Assembly: GCA_028023455.1 (NCBI GenBank)
Contig: JAQFVV010007277.1
Span: forward strand, 1 to 64,000
Source: Epiperipatus broadwayi
Lineage: Eukaryota > Onychophora > Udeonychophora > Euonychophora > Peripatidae
Reading direction: 5' to 3'
Length of the DNA stretch: 64,000 bases
Part shown: positions 41,840-56,200 of the stretch, in pieces
Layout: every line of letters starts with the position of its first letter
How positions within the stretch are numbered: the stretch's first letter is position 1
The notes under the pieces: generated by a model
What the model was told of the DNA's origin: nothing
The model's input: the letters and a program-made list of their open reading frames with translations, nothing else
Database searches by the model: none
Position numbers and translations under genes: made by a program

Positions 41840-44800
41840 TTTTTCTTTTAGCTTATCTTTTTACTTGCTTTTGGAATTCTTTTGTTCTCTCCAATTCTAC
41901 TTTTATTTCCAATTACGTAAAAAAAAAAATACGAAAGAATAATTTAACTTTCATTGTACATTTTTTTTTTTTTTTTAAAAATTGTCAAAAAAAATAATCT
42001 AAATTTACTTTTATTTTTTAGCTTTTAGTAACTGCCAATATATTTGAAACATGTATAAATAAACGTTACATATGTAAACTTAGGATGGAATTTCTAAAAT
42101 TTATTTATCTTTTCTAAAATATAAACATTACTGTTACATTCTTCTGATTATTTGATATAACTTTATTATTTGTATACTGTTTGCAATAACTTATCTATTT
42201 AATTTTTGTATAAAAATGTATGTATAATAATTTTAGCATTTTTTATAATTTTTAATTTTTATTTTTTTATTTAACTGAATATTGGTACTACTTTGTTTTC
42301 TTGTCTTTTATTATTACATAGCTTTTATTTATTTTTTCTCATCCTTCAATCAAATTTTTTTTTGTAAGGAAAGTATTAAAACATTGTTTTCTTTATATTT
42401 TGTAGGTATTTATTTTTCTCTATAGCTGTACTTAACAATTATATTTTCTCATGTTATCATTAACTCTTTTTATATTATTTTACAAAATTATGGATAATTC
42501 TTTTTAAATATATCGTTTTAAGGTATTTTTACATATTTTATTTTATGTATACTTGCTTTGTCTTATTATTTTAAAATGTTATTAGTGAATTGCTACTATT
42601 TTGTATGTGCTATTTTAGTATTATTCCTTAGTAAAGTATCATTTTTAATTGTCATTTTCAGATATAGAAACCATTAAAATCATTACATCTTGAAACATAT
42701 ATTATCTGATATGAAAATATAATACAATTTTATAGTTCTTTCATTTGGAAGATTTTTTTAGTCTAAAAAAAATTCATATGTTCATTCTAGAGCACAAGCA
42801 TATTTTGAAACATAATAATCTATGAAAATGAGACAAGACATAAATGAAAATGATTTTGATGCTCAGTTTAGTATTAAATAGCAAAATCTTATTATTAAAT
42901 AGATAGATTATTACAAAACATCCATTATATGCTCACACAGATACAATATAATTATTAACTAATATATCAGATAAATATCAATTCTTTAAAAAAGTCATCA
43001 TTTATAAGTTGTAATATCTAGCCTTCATAAATCCATTTAATTTGCAGGTTTGTGCTGATATGTTAAATTCATTACATATTAAAATAACAATCATATATAT
43101 ATAGTAAACTTTTGATTGATTTTCCATGATAGGAATAGCATATAAAATGTATATTATAGCTCCAAAGTTTTAAATTTATAATTTAGATAATAATAATGCT
43201 ATAAATTTTGGTATAACGTGAATAAATGACTTAGTGCATAAAGATTAAAAGATAGAACTCTGCAAAAATTTAATAACCATCTTTATTTGTGGTCATTTAT
43301 ATTATAATCTAATATATAATTTTAACACAATAGTTGTCACTCCAAATAAACATTGTTACTTATAAATTTGACTTTAATTTATTTTTATTGCAATGTTTCT
43401 TCAAAAGATAAATATAAAAAATTGTAGTAAATGAAAGAAGGAACAATTATAGATTGCAAGATAATATTTATTTTAAAATTATCATAATAGTAATATATTT
43501 TCAACATAAATATAATTAGAATTAAAACTTTAATAGTAAAAAAATGATTTAAATTAATTTCATTTGTAAAATAGTTATTGATTTTAATTATTTTAAATAG
43601 AAACAGAAAAATATTTAATTAAAAAGTTGTAATAATTGATTTGGAATATTGAGCAATGAGATTTAATTAAGTAGTTTTCTGATGTCACTTTATCTTGGAG
43701 TTTTTAAGAAAAAAGCTAGAAGCAGATGATCAAGGTAGAGATTCAAAAAAATATAAAGCAGATAGCTGTTTCAGTTTCATTTCTTGGTAAAAATTACAAA
43801 AAAAATTTAAATGTCTAAAGTTAAAAATGATAAAATAATATTTAACAATATGTCCAATGATATAATATATTTTATAGCAATTGCTGAAATCATGGAGTGA
43901 GTTCAAACTGGTTTCTTTATTACGACCAAGTTGCTAGACTTGATCATTTACTTGTAACGAAAATGATATCTAAAATATGTTTAAAAGAAAAATTAATGTT
44001 TCTCTTTTTATTTGAGATAGCCATGAAAAATAAAAGACAACTACACTATTCCAAGAAAGATATACCTGCATTCACATAAGAAAGCATTCATTTATTTATG
44101 TCAAATTAACTGTGTTTATTAGACATAGATGAAAAATGAGAAACAAGTCTAAAATCTCTAGAATATGTAAAAATATTTTATTGGATGTTAACAATAATGA
44201 AGTAGTTGAGAGTCTAATGAAAATTAATATTCTGTTGGAATTGAACAATTTACATGTGATAAATAGCTTGAAAAAAATTTGAACAATAAAATGTTTAACC
44301 TATATTTGATCATGAAAAATAAAACCCAATGAAAGTTGAAATAATTTTTTCATGTTTAAATAGAACGTGAAATTTTAGTATATTATTATAGGAAAAAACA
44401 GTAAAATGGTACAGATAATCAGAAAAGTCTTTTTAACTTTTTAATAGTAGATGACAGTCATGAAGATATAATACAGAAAGCTAAATAAATTGCTTAAAAA
44501 GTAACAGGAAAAGAGAAGAAATAAGGAAGTAAATTTATTGACAAATTAGTTAAACATTGTTTTTTATCAGAAAGAAAATAGAAGTACCCAAACTGATGAT
44601 GAATGGTGAGCATCCATTGGGTTATCATGGATGTATAAACTAGAAATTTGAAATGGGTTTAAAAAAAAAAAAAGAGAAATAGAATTTTAATTTCAAATTT
44701 ATTACTAATAGTTTTTTTTCTTTGATATGAAATATAAATGCTAGATATTCTAGTTAGTAATAACTAAAATAATTTAATATGCAATGTGGTATATAAGGTT

Positions 44801-47800
44801 AAAAGGTATAAATATTTTTATTATACATTTTCTTTAAAAAGTATACTTAAAAATATAAAGAGAGTATACATAATTTATAACATGAAAGCGTGAGTGGGAT
44901 ATAATATTTTAAGTTTATATTTTAGCTAGTATATTTTTTTTTTTAAAAATGAGTATAGTTAAATGTGTTGTAGATGTAATTTAAATGTATTATCATAAAG
45001 TCTATTGAACAAAGGGAAATGAACTAGTGGCAATAAATAAAATTTTATAGGACTCTATGAAAATAAAATAAATATAATTTAAATATAATGTTATTTGTGA
45101 GAGTAAGAACAGATTGAATGTTAATGTAAAGAAAAAAAATGTTAATGTAAAGAAAAAGAATGTTAAGAAAAAAAATATTAATCCTAATCTTATTTGTTAT
45201 AAAGAAAAAAGTATCATATTGATAATGATAAAGGAAGACTATTTGTTTTGTAACAAGATCTCATATGTTAATAGAAATATATTTAATGGAAGATGTTATA
45301 TTACTAATACATAAGTAGTATAATAAGAGATGCTGAGGACATAGTAGGAAAAGATGATTTAAAATTCCAGAATAGGATCTAAAATATCATCCTTTCTTCA
45401 AAGACATGAGTGTAATATATACTGTGTGTGCTTAATGAGCCAAGATAAAATTGGGATAAGATCATTAGGGAAATTATTACTTGCCAAAATATGACACCAC
45501 ATAAATAAAGGAAACCTCTATCCCTCTATTATGATATAGTATTTTTGGACAAAATCAGTTTTTTATGTATCAAGTTTTCTAATAAATCAAAATAGAGTAG
45601 GCATTGAAAGTTGACTAAATATTTTAAGAATTTTATATTTTGTCTTCCTAAGTTTTGACAGATTAGCCTAAAAATAGTAAGACCATATAGAGAACAAATA
45701 TTTTATATTTGAATAAAATTTGAATAAATTATTATATGAAGAATGCCTGTATTTCAAATATTATATAAGAAGTAAGTCAATGAAATACTTAATTACATAC
45801 CCATGAAAATAAATTTTTACTAAGGATATAATAATTAATATGTTTTTAAAGTAGAGATTTGTCTTTGTCATAGAAGTTTTTAATATTTTTATGTCAATCT
45901 ATGGTTGTCTTATCAGTTTTACTTGGGATTAGTCTCTTAAATTTGATATTTATATTGCTTGAATGCAATAATATTTCACTTCAGCAAACTAAAAAATATG
46001 TTGACTACCAGGAATAAACCTATGTTGAGACAAACAAAAAATTCAGAGTTTCACATCTTCATTATCTTCATGCTGCCAACATTGACCTGTAGTATTATTT
46101 AACTATTAGAAATTTACATTTTGGAAGTGCAGATAATAAAATTTTGCATGCATTCAACATATACTGTCAAAAGCTGTGGCCAAAATAAAATCATTAAAGA
46201 ATATGTTTTATGAGTAATTATTTTCAAGCTGTAATGAGTTGTATTTATACTTGTTGTTTTTTTGTGAATCCGGATTTTTGCTAATTTAGGTAAATTTATA
46301 CACTTTCCAAATAAATAAAGGTATAAATTTATAAATCAAAATGAATGAATGTGGATGCATATATCAATCTAAATTTCACACACATGTGTAGGTTTTTTTG
46401 TTTAGCTCTAATTACAGTACGTCTTTCTGTTTTTCGTTAGTCCATTTGTAAACAGATTATCAAATAATTTCTTAATAATTAAGCATTTTTTATAGTTTCA
46501 TGTATGTCTTTGCTAATTAAATGTCCATAAAATAAACTTTTCAGAATATTTTCTCTGATGCCTTTATTAAAAAATATTGTTTATCTATAAATTTTCTAAT
46601 TTCATACTTTTATATTTAATTTTCTTAAATAAAGTTTCACCTTTAATTAAAGATATAATAATCTAGACTTAATTAAAAAATTAAAGTATAAATCAACAAG
46701 GGATCCTCTAAAATTTTAAATACAAGAGCAGCACTTATAAAATATTATAAATTTTACATATAACAATACATTTACATATTAATTTACATAATTCTTATCT
46801 TTAGAGATATTTTATTCATTTAAAATCCGGTATATTTACTTATATATTTATTAACTGTATAATCAAGTATAATATTTATCAGAAAACTAACTTTTGTTTA
46901 ATTTTAGATTCCTAATTATTATTATTATTATTATTTTTACCACTTAACATATTGTTTTTAATTAGTCCATAGTTTGATGAGTTTATTTTGTCAAAATATA
47001 AACATATTTATTTTGTCAAAATATAAACATATTTATTTGTACAAACAAGCATTACTATTAATAATATCACTATTAAATGCAAAACTAAAAATCTCACATT
47101 TATTACTATTTATAAAACGATGTTTCAGTAAAGATTAACACATGAGAAAAATCTGTTTATGTTTAAAATTTTACCATATCACTTTAAATTCCAATTTCTA
47201 ATTAACATATTTCTTTTTTTTCTTGATTAAATTAACACTTTAATTAACATTACAAATTTACAATGAAGCAATTAACACCTATCAAATTCTCATTTATATA
47301 TAGAATTAAACATTTTATTACTTTATTTATTCAATTCACGTTTTATATTATAGATATGAATTTTTTTTATATTTTTTTAAGATTTTATATTATTTCTCAT
47401 ATTAATCTCAAAATTATTTTTGTATTCTTAACATATAAAAATATGACTGTGTTTCTATCTTTTAGCCAGTTCAAAGTTATTAAGTCATATTGGACTTTCT
47501 TTTCTTTTTGTATTTGATTGAAAATACAGTTTTTACAAAAATTCATTTTACGTAATATATAAATAAAACTCTTATTATGATAAAGATAATATATTATGAA
47601 AATCAATAAATCTAAATCAACAAAACAGTTACAATTTTAAAAGTTATTAATTCTATATTCATTTGTAAAGTGTTAATTTTGAAAGAAGTTTTAAAATAGA
47701 TACTTTAGTAACAAGTTTGTCTAATACACCGTATTTTTATTATTAAATTAATGATACTTTATTAGTATATAAAAACTCTTACATAACAAAATTCATGCTA

Positions 47801-48089
47801 TTATATTGAAAAAAAAATATAAAATGTTTTGATATTTCATTATTAATTTAGGTACTTTGCCAAAGATACCAAGTCATCTTTTTTTTAAAAAATAAAAAAA
47901 TAAATAAATATTTGTTCATACACATTTAATAGAAATATTATTAAAAGATATAATTTGGAAGTGCAAATATATATATATATACTTTTTTCCAGAGACTTTA
48001 AATAAAAGACAGATAAAGTTATTATTTCAAATTTAATTACATGAAATATCTAGTATTATAAATCAATAAAATGATGTCCCAATTTTCCA
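41840..48089. other. long AT-rich stretch, no gene recognised
   Basis: More than 6 kb with only composition-driven ORFs (for example 43897-44079, 47263-47517). Small items: a lysine-codon minisatellite at 45118-45175, a doubled 25-bp word attttgtcaaaatataaacat near 46985-47030, and (AT)n near 47967. If the 41.7-kb promoter is real this does not belong to its transcript, because that runs leftward. Confidence 0.5.
45118..45175. repeat. short minisatellite
   Basis: About three imperfect copies of aatgtaaagaaaaaaaatgtt, giving an Asn-Val-Lys-Lys-Lys pattern in one frame. Slippage product; no gene context. Confidence 0.7.
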
Positions 48090-48705
48090 TATGTAATGTG
48101 GTATGATATGGCTTTTTCTTTATTGATGTCAGGAATCTCTGTCATTATGTTCAGAAAAGCTGTTAGCCACCTTACTTTTCCTTTCCTCTCCCCACCCTAT
48201 GTGTTTTTCACATTTTCTCTATCCTGCTCCATTGCAATTTTACATCATCATCTTTGTGTACTTCATGGCTTTTATATCTAGATCCTTCTTATTTTTTTTG
48301 TCAAAGCCAGCATAAAGACTAAGAAACCACTTTCTATATAATCACTCTGTTTATATTTATTATCCCACAACTTCATTATTTGTATCCTTTTTGCATGTAA
48401 GCATTTATCTTCAGTTAGCAGATGCCTAATATTTTCCATGCCTTTCTTATATAACTTGTAGTCTAAATCACCCACATTTTTTATTTATGTGTATATTCTC
48501 TTGTTATTGACAAATCCTTATAGAGCCTTAAACAGTAGACTACTTTCCTTGTTATTATTGTAAATTAACTCACACCTAATGTTCTGTTTACTTCTATATA
48601 TATTTAGATTCTTTTAACTCACCATACTAGTTCTCCATCTCTCCAGCTCCCTATTTTTTATTAATGCATCTATTCTTCTATCCAATTTGTTTCCACTACA
48701 ACATA
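48090..48705 (-). mobile_element. LINE A, second copy (3' fragment)
   Basis: Aligns over its whole length with 9985-10590. Shared stretches include atggctttttctt, gttagccacctta, agatgcctaatattttc, catactagttctccatctct and ctccctattttttattaatgc. Both copies are on the minus strand and end at the equivalent 3' base. This copy is 5'-truncated where (TA)n begins at about 48706. The zinc-knuckle segment (ORF 48278-48475) reads YKLYKKGMENIRHLLTED, so three of the four Cys/His positions seen in copy 1 are lost. No RT remains. Confidence 0.88.
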
Positions 48706-48720
48706 ATATATATATATAGC

Positions 48721-48751
<31 letters not shown>

Positions 48752-48759
48752 ATATATAT

Positions 48760-48808
<49 letters not shown>
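48706..48808. repeat. (TA)n microsatellite
   Basis: About 100 bp of TA with a few G/C interruptions, abutting the truncated 5' edge of LINE A copy 2. Confidence 0.95.
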
Positions 48809-48810
<2 letters not shown>

Positions 48811-51723
48811 GGTCAGAGTCCTATTTACCTTTTCCTGCCTTACTAGGGTGCCACTAGGCTATTAGAACCTAGAAAAAAATATAAAGTAGGCAGATATGAA
48901 TGAGTGAGATTTAACTTTTATTTGACTGATAGCCCTAGTCGCTAATTCATGGAGAATCTGGGCTTCATAGCATATCATTTTAAAGTTAAACTTCTTAATC
49001 ATTGATTTCAAAATAGAATTTAAAAAAATAATAATAATAAGTCACTGCCAGAACTCATGAGACAACGTATTCATTATGCACATATAATATCAAAACAAAA
49101 TTGAGGATTTAAATCTTTAACATTTATTATTGAATAGATTTAATTCATATTTATCTAAAATTCACAGATAGATGAAATTTTATATATGTTAATATTATTT
49201 TCATATTTAGTTAAGTGCAAATGTACTCCATAGAACATAAATTTAAAAGATTCAAATGCTTTAACTTCAGGGCAAACATTCACATCAAAATCAATGCCAA
49301 TTTACTGATATACTGATATGATCAATTATAAATGAGAATATTAGCATAACAAAAATCATGATTATTGTATCATATTAAAAGAAACATGATGATCTTCACC
49401 AATACAGTAATGTACATCTTTCTGGTGACAGTTCACACAAATATATGTGGAAAGGAAATGTTCCATATAGGGGGGAGATACATTGCTGACTTGTAGTCTT
49501 CATCCTGAGCATAAGAAATGAGTGGCATAGGAATACTTCTACAACCATTTGCACTGTGATGGCTACCATTTTCAGGCCATGCATTTAACTGTGTATCTAC
49601 CCTGTATACTAATGTGATTCAAGGAAAACAATATACCTACCAGAATACATTGTCATAAAATGATTGTACATCCATCCACCAACATCGAGTCAACTATGAA
49701 ACAATCAGCCCAAAATTAACCCTATTTAAACCAAGATAATCTTAATGAATCTATGCAGTTATCTACACCTAACTTTAAATTTATTAATTTAATTTAAATG
49801 AAGATGGAAATGACAATACCAAACATGTTATACATAAAAATATTTAATAAATAATTTAGAATTTAATTTGTCAGATAAGAGATTTTTTTTAGGATAAATA
49901 ACATTCAGGTTTAATAATTGAAAGTTTGTATTTTTGATAATTAAAAGTTAAAATCTCATTTAAAAAATTCATACTTTTCTTGGTATTTCTATGATTCCTC
50001 CAAACTGCCACAGGTTTGTTTAAAGCCATTTTTGTGGTCATTGATGTGATATACATCCAATTCAAAACTTTGTCCATCATTGATTAATAGATCTTTTCTA
50101 TTGAAGACAAATCCTTTTTAGTTATTCTTTGGGAACTGCTATTCTGAAGGCTGCCTCAGTCAGCACAATTAAAGGAATGACATCTATTGTATGACCTCTA
50201 TATCATGGAGGTCTGCAATACATGTACAAAAATATTTTTACTAAAATATTATTTTGTACATCTTATCATCGAATTCCAGGATAGATCTCTCATGACTCAC
50301 ATGTTTTTCATTGGTGATGATATTTTTTTGGACTGTATTTGTATGCAACTTTAATGACTAGTTTGCACTTTCAACATCTTATTTTACCGCTCTTTTATTC
50401 ATATCTGAAGAATATTAGAAAGTACTGGAAAAATTATATGAGTCTGTATATGTTTAACAGAGAATATTTAAATTTATGTAAAATAAAAGTGTGTTGTTAG
50501 AATCAGGAAGTCCATTTTTTGGAATTACCTCTCTGATATATTGAATGGCTGCAGAGGACAAGACAAAGATATGTTCTGTAGATTTCTGATGCTCAAAAAG
50601 CCCAAGCTTTGCTCTGGCTTGGATGCAGCTCTTTTGTTTGCATATCAGTGATGTGATACTTGTGTGAATGGGATTTTTCATAAGAAATAAATTTACATTC
50701 TGTCTGAGAAAACTGAATTTGATATATCATGCAAGGGATGATATCAGGTTTGAGTCTTCTATTGAGTTGTTCACGAGTCTATTGGTAGAATTGGGGTTAT
50801 AAAAAATGAGGCAGTAAGTGAGGGGAAATATTTTATTGAGTGTTTTAGTGAGTGTAGAGATATATGGTAGAAGCAACCATGGCCTGTCATCAGAGCCAGT
50901 GTTAGAATTAAGCTTACACATTAATATTGCTTTATTTTCATATTTAGAAGGTACATTTTAAATCCAACATAAATGAGATCATCCTCTGTTATACATATAC
51001 AGGCTCACACATCTTTTTCAACTTTTTTATAATATTCTCTAGCTATGAATATATAGAACAGTAAAATAAACTCTCAAAAGCACTTACCCTTAGTTTTGTT
51101 TTTGTTTTTTTAATTCATAAACTTCTCTTCAGTGTGATTTAGTGTTTTATTTATGAATCCTTTGTTTACTAAGTGATTTAAAAATCACAGATCTATGTAG
51201 ATATGGATAAAATAAAGCTTAAATCACATTTTTAATGGTTAAGAAATCTATGGCTGCAGTGACAAAAGTCTTAAGAAAACCAATAGTGAATATATATTTT
51301 TATAGGAATTTCTGTTTTTATGATATTTTGTTGATAGTTAAGCTGTCTGAAAATTCCATGCTAAATAAGTAAAAATTGCATTAATGTTAAATTAAATTAA
51401 TAAAAATGCATGATAAATATTTTTTGTTTAATTATTAATGTATACAATTACATGTATATATAGTAATGGTATGAAGTTTGGGGTACATATTGGAAGATGG
51501 AAAATCATCAACATCCCCAATAAAGAAATAAAATATAAAAGAAAGAAATATATAATGATGAAATATACAGAATATAAATATATAAAAGGAATAAATATTC
51601 AAGAATCATAAATATATAAGGAATGATAACAAGTATTTTCATAGTTTTTTATTACTATAAATCATGCATAAGATTAATATTATGTTTACACACTAATTTG
51701 TTTTTCTTTTTGTTTGTTTTTAG
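48809..51723. other. AT-rich stretch; islands of possible transposon debris; probable intron
   Basis: Islands at about 49380-49730 and 49890-50930 are less A+T-rich and hold minus-strand ORFs of 62-75 codons (49396-49584, 49889-50080, 50454-50681, 50727-50921). The 50727-50921 peptide contains LLPYISTLTKTLNKIF, vaguely like the stretch before GIY-YIG domains in Penelope-like proteins, but no GIY-YIG signature follows. I do not assign them. The stretch lies upstream of the WW exon and is most simply intron of that gene. Confidence 0.4.
51707..51723 (+). other. splice acceptor of the WW exon
   Basis: A T-rich tract (ctttttgtttgtttttag) ends in AG at 51722-51723, immediately before a codon frame that stays open through the 117-bp exon. 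Confidence 0.75.
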
Positions 51724-51840
51724 TCATACAACCCAAACCTCACATTGGATTCCACCTTTAGAAAATTGGGATTCAAATCATGGGTTACCTTATGGCTGGG
51801 AGACTGCGATAGATCGAAGTGGGAAGCTCTACTTTATCAA
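51724..51840 (+). CDS. FRMPD4: internal exon of a WW-domain protein, FRMPD4/Preso-like
   Basis: A 117-bp exon bounded by a polypyrimidine tract plus AG (tttttgtttgtttttag, ending 51723) and a GTAAGC donor at 51841. It starts with the last base of a codon and ends with two bases (aa), so it is a symmetric phase 2-2 exon of 39 codons. It encodes HTTQTSHWIPPLENWDSN followed by the first half of a WW domain, LPYGWETAIDRSGKLYFI; the split codon aa|C/T would give Asn, completing the usual YFIN. The Trp spacing W-x6-W-x9-W, the PP after the first Trp and P-Y-G-W-E match, as I recall it, the N-terminus of FRMPD4 (Preso). FRMPD4 is a WW-PDZ-FERM scaffold that binds PSD-95-type proteins at synapses and mGluR/Homer complexes. 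Alternatives are WWOX-, MAGI- or Salvador-type tandem WW proteins, whose spacing fits less well. The second WW Trp and the PDZ and FERM exons are not in this window. The exon identity is strong; the family name is moderate. Confidence 0.72.
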
Positions 51841-51846
51841 GTAAGC
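51841..51846 (+). other. splice donor of the WW exon
   Basis: Exon ...ATCAA followed by GTAAGC, a strong 5' splice site. Reading on through it breaks the WW domain, supporting splicing here. Confidence 0.78.
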
Positions 51847-51927
51847 TTGTTTGTTAATAAATGATATGTCATTTAAAAATAGTAAGAGATTGTTTACAAA
51901 ATATTTTAAAATTATTTAATAAAAATA

Positions 51928-52085
<158 letters not shown>

Positions 52086-52974
52086 TGATATTGTCAATAA
52101 TGGTAGCATTGTTTCACAAAAGAAATTTATCATTATATATATATTGTGATGATCATATATACTGCGACCATATATATATATATATTTAACATTAAATAAT
52201 ATTAAATATTGTTTTTTTTTTGAATACTAGTAAAGGAATTAAAACCAATGAAGAAAGGAATGTCTTAATTACTAATAATGAGATAAAGAGAGGGAAGTGA
52301 ATCGAACGAGATTCTTATCTTTTATCCTCCAAAGTTCAGATTGTTATAAAGAATAGAAATATTAAGGTTAGAAATATTGAAATCATATGTTTAGTTTAAG
52401 GTCAAAAATGAGAAAGGAAATATAAACGAAATAAGAACTTAATGATTTAAAAAGCGGTAGTTGGAGAGTTTTAATAAAATATAAGTAAAATTTAGAATAC
52501 GACAAAAGATAAAGATCTGTTCTTAAAATTACATATTTTGACAAAATGAAATGCATATGTGAATGTATGTATAAAGAGATAAAGTTTATTGCATGTCAAA
52601 ATGAAAAAAAATTTATTAAAAAAAAAAAGAAAATAATTGATAAATAAGTGGAAAACATTATGCTATAAAATTGTATGAAATTAAAAGTAATTTTGTATAA
52701 GTTGTTGAAAGCATTTTAAAGTTAAAGATGTGAAAGAAAACTAAGCAAGAGATCAAGATAAGAAATAAATTTTGAAAAAAATAAAAGACATTAATTAATT
52801 AATTCTGGAGACTTTGATGAGAGCACTGGTCTTGAGAGAAAGGAGAGCTTAGAACGTAGTGAAAAGCAGACATGATTTTTTTTTAAAGTTGCAAAAAAAA
52901 AAAGGAAAGCTGAGTAAAGGACCTTGACATAGAATACTGAGAAACTGAATGAATATGAAAGTAATATACAACAC
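52086..52974. other. intronic AT-rich stretch
   Basis: Short (TA)n at about 52137-52143 and 52169-52186. Purine-rich sequence follows. No exon recognised. Confidence 0.5.
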
Positions 52975-53280
52975 AAGTGAATCTTCAAGGATGTGTGGTT
53001 AAGAGCCATCACTGTCGCTGGTCGATTCAAACCCACCGTTCTTGTATGGTCACCTTGCCATGTAACAACTGCCAGTGTCGCACCTGTCTGATGATCCGCC
53101 TGCCATGCCCTTGATATCCTAGTATGGAAAAGTCACTATGTATAGAAGAAGAGATTCCACAAACCAAAATCAAAGCCTAAGAATGGCCATCTCTACTAAA
53201 GAAGTGAGAAATTTCACATGACGATCAGCAGGACACTAATTCACGTCGGAGAAGAAGAAAACCTAGGTAAAGTAAATAAC
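52975..53280 (+). other. unclassified G+C-richer island
   Basis: A block clearly richer in G+C than its flanks, containing gtggttaagagcc (A-box-like) and gtcgattcaaaccc (B-box-like) about 25 bp apart near 52995-53036, then a run rich in cctgcc/gtcgc words. No open frame spans it. It may be a tRNA-derived SINE or old transposon end. A tRNA gene is not supported, because the box spacing is short and no acceptor stem was found. Confidence 0.35.
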
Positions 53281-56200
53281 ATACCAATATATAACATGTG
53301 TGCACATACCCTTAATAGTGAAGGCAATTGCAATTCCAGATATTAATCAGATATACATTAATTAGACTCTTTATCATACTTGGAATGAACGACTCTAAAT
53401 GGATAATTTATTTTAATAGATTACAGACATTTATAGGATTTAACCCATACATTTAATTGTATTATATTTAAATGATTTTTATTGTATGTAAATATTTGAT
53501 GTAATTTCCTTTTTTTTTGTTGATTTTTTATTATTATAGTAAATGTTTCATTAATTATTTTATCTGTTTCGTCTCGTTTCTTCGCCATTCTAAATAGTAT
53601 AATATACCCAGAGGGGTTTTTGTTATAATTATTATTCCATTTGAGCACTAAGTAACATGTGAAAATAGTTATACGGTATTACTGATTCCATTAAATTTAT
53701 AATATAACCAAGCACTGTAATTCTTTAATAATTACAGCAGTTGAGAGACGTTTGTTCGGGAAAAATAATCTTGTGGCAATATCCGTATTATCACAGGTTC
53801 GATCATGTATGGATATAAATTTGTTTATGTCTATGTGTTCTCTTTGTTTGCAGAAATGGAAGGTGGATGATTTGAATTTAAGAACACTTCTATATAACAA
53901 TAAATGGTCACACACCATGCATTTTATTTATAATTATATTTTTTATTCGCTACTTTGTTACAATATATATATATTTGTAGTACAATATATTAAATTATGG
54001 AAAAGCTTGCTTATAGCTATTAGCATGCTCATTATATTATATTTGTAGTACAAGCTTATTAAATTAAGTGATGTACGACTTGATTTTCTTACTATATATA
54101 TATATATAATATTATTTTTGAATATAAACCATGTATTATTTTACATTACAATCCAATATTTCAATGTATTTTATAGAGCATGATGAATGTAAACTTATAA
54201 CAACAATTGTATAATATGGAGCTTGAGAAAAAAAATTCAAGCAATAATTTTTAGTTTTTATGCACATTTACAAATATTTTTAATTCTTGAGTGTAAACCA
54301 GAATATCTAAATAATATGCAGAATCCCAGAATTCTCCTTTCACTGCACATAAGTCCATGATAGACAACACATTGGAAATATAAATCCTAAAATGAAATAT
54401 TAATTATTATTTTAACTGAATGAGTATTTATATTGTACTACAAGATACTTGCCCTTAATAATTATTACTTGTGACTTATAGACTATAAATTGAGATATCT
54501 AATTAAATAAATAGATGAATTGGTATATGTGAATTAAAATGACTTAATAGAAATTTATAAGTTGAAATGGGAGTAAATAATGAATAAAATAATGATTTTA
54601 TATAGATAAATGTAATTAATTAAATATAAACATTAAATAATAAACAACAAATAAATATAAATATTTACATAATTCACAATTTAATTAATGCATGTTTTCT
54701 ATTACTTTGATGACAATTTAATTAAAATAATTGTTTTGGTTAAATAAATATATGGGAGGGGGGTATATCATAACCCTTACACATACATATTCACTTCAGG
54801 TCAAAAATATGCATATTGATTTATAATTTTTAATTATTCATCACTTAAATTATTTATTGTGTGTGGTATGTAACTTTTTAACATGTTATAACATATTATT
54901 TATAAAGTTGGCAAAGACATTATTATAAATTATAAAATATTCATGTATCAAGTATATTTACATATGCATTGCAAGTTAGAATATTCTTCCTGATATCTGT
55001 ATTTTTATACCATAACTGTAAATAAAATATTAGAATCAAATGTGTAAACAATTATCTTTATTACATTAAATTTCATAAAATAATTAATTGTGTATTAATA
55101 GATATTATTTTTTAATATCAATTATAATTCAATGTTACATTTTTAAAAGTTTTAACAATAAAAATATATCTAGCCCACTTTCAATATCATACATATTTTA
55201 TTAATTTGAAAGTAAAATTGATATTCAATAATCTTTTAATATAATTAAAATATACATCAGTATAATTAAGATATAAGTCATTTAAGAAGTTTTTTAAAAT
55301 TATATTATTCTTTTTTATTATTATTTTGAATTTGACAAAATCATTTCAACAATATATTTTTTTCTTAAAAGCACCTGTTCATAATGCATAGAATAGTCAA
55401 AACATTTTACCCTTATTGTTAAAGTTCTTTTATTGTTGACAATTTAATTTATACAATGATGCTCTTTGATCATTATACCCAATAGTCCATAAATGAGTAT
55501 CGATATTACCAATTAGTAACTAGAATTTATATTTAAATTTCCAATTCTTCTTTCATTATGCTGAAGGTTAGACATTTGTAATATAACTGAACAAAAGAGA
55601 TCCTTGAAACTTCTTGATTATTTTTCGTTCTTTTGAAATACAGTCAAGGAAGAAAGAAGAAATATTTACCTCATCTCCCTGATGCTTATATTTTAACGCA
55701 TCATCAGGTTGATGAATTTCAAATAAATAAAAATACATTGAATCTCATATAAAAAAGAAAAATAATCCAAATTGACTGATTTTTTTTTCTTTTTCACTAT
55801 TTTATATTCCATGTGATTTTTTAAAAAAATCTATAGTTAGGAATCCTAGAGAATGTTATTTAATATATTATTTTTTATATTATTATTAAATTTAAAAACA
55901 ACAATATATAATTACTATTAATATATTATCATGACTTTTTTAATAACTTTATTAATTGACTGCTATGCAATTGTTGGTATGTGCTCATGTTTCAACTGAT
56001 ATCTTACCACATACAGTTACAGAGGTTCCACAATCAATATTCTTGAGGAAGAGTATTATGTTGATATATATTATTATTGTATAATCATGTTTGCATTGGG
56101 TTTTGATAATATGCTCTGACTAAAAAGATTAATAAACTAATAAATTGATTTTTTATTGATTTTTGTTTCTTATTAGTTTTATTTAATTTAGTAATTATTT

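Noticed and set aside
53752-54048. 98-codon ORF with a good acceptor-like tttgtttgcag inside
   Set aside because: In the phase required to follow the WW exon the frame hits a stop within a few codons, and the ORF's C-terminal half is A/T-driven.
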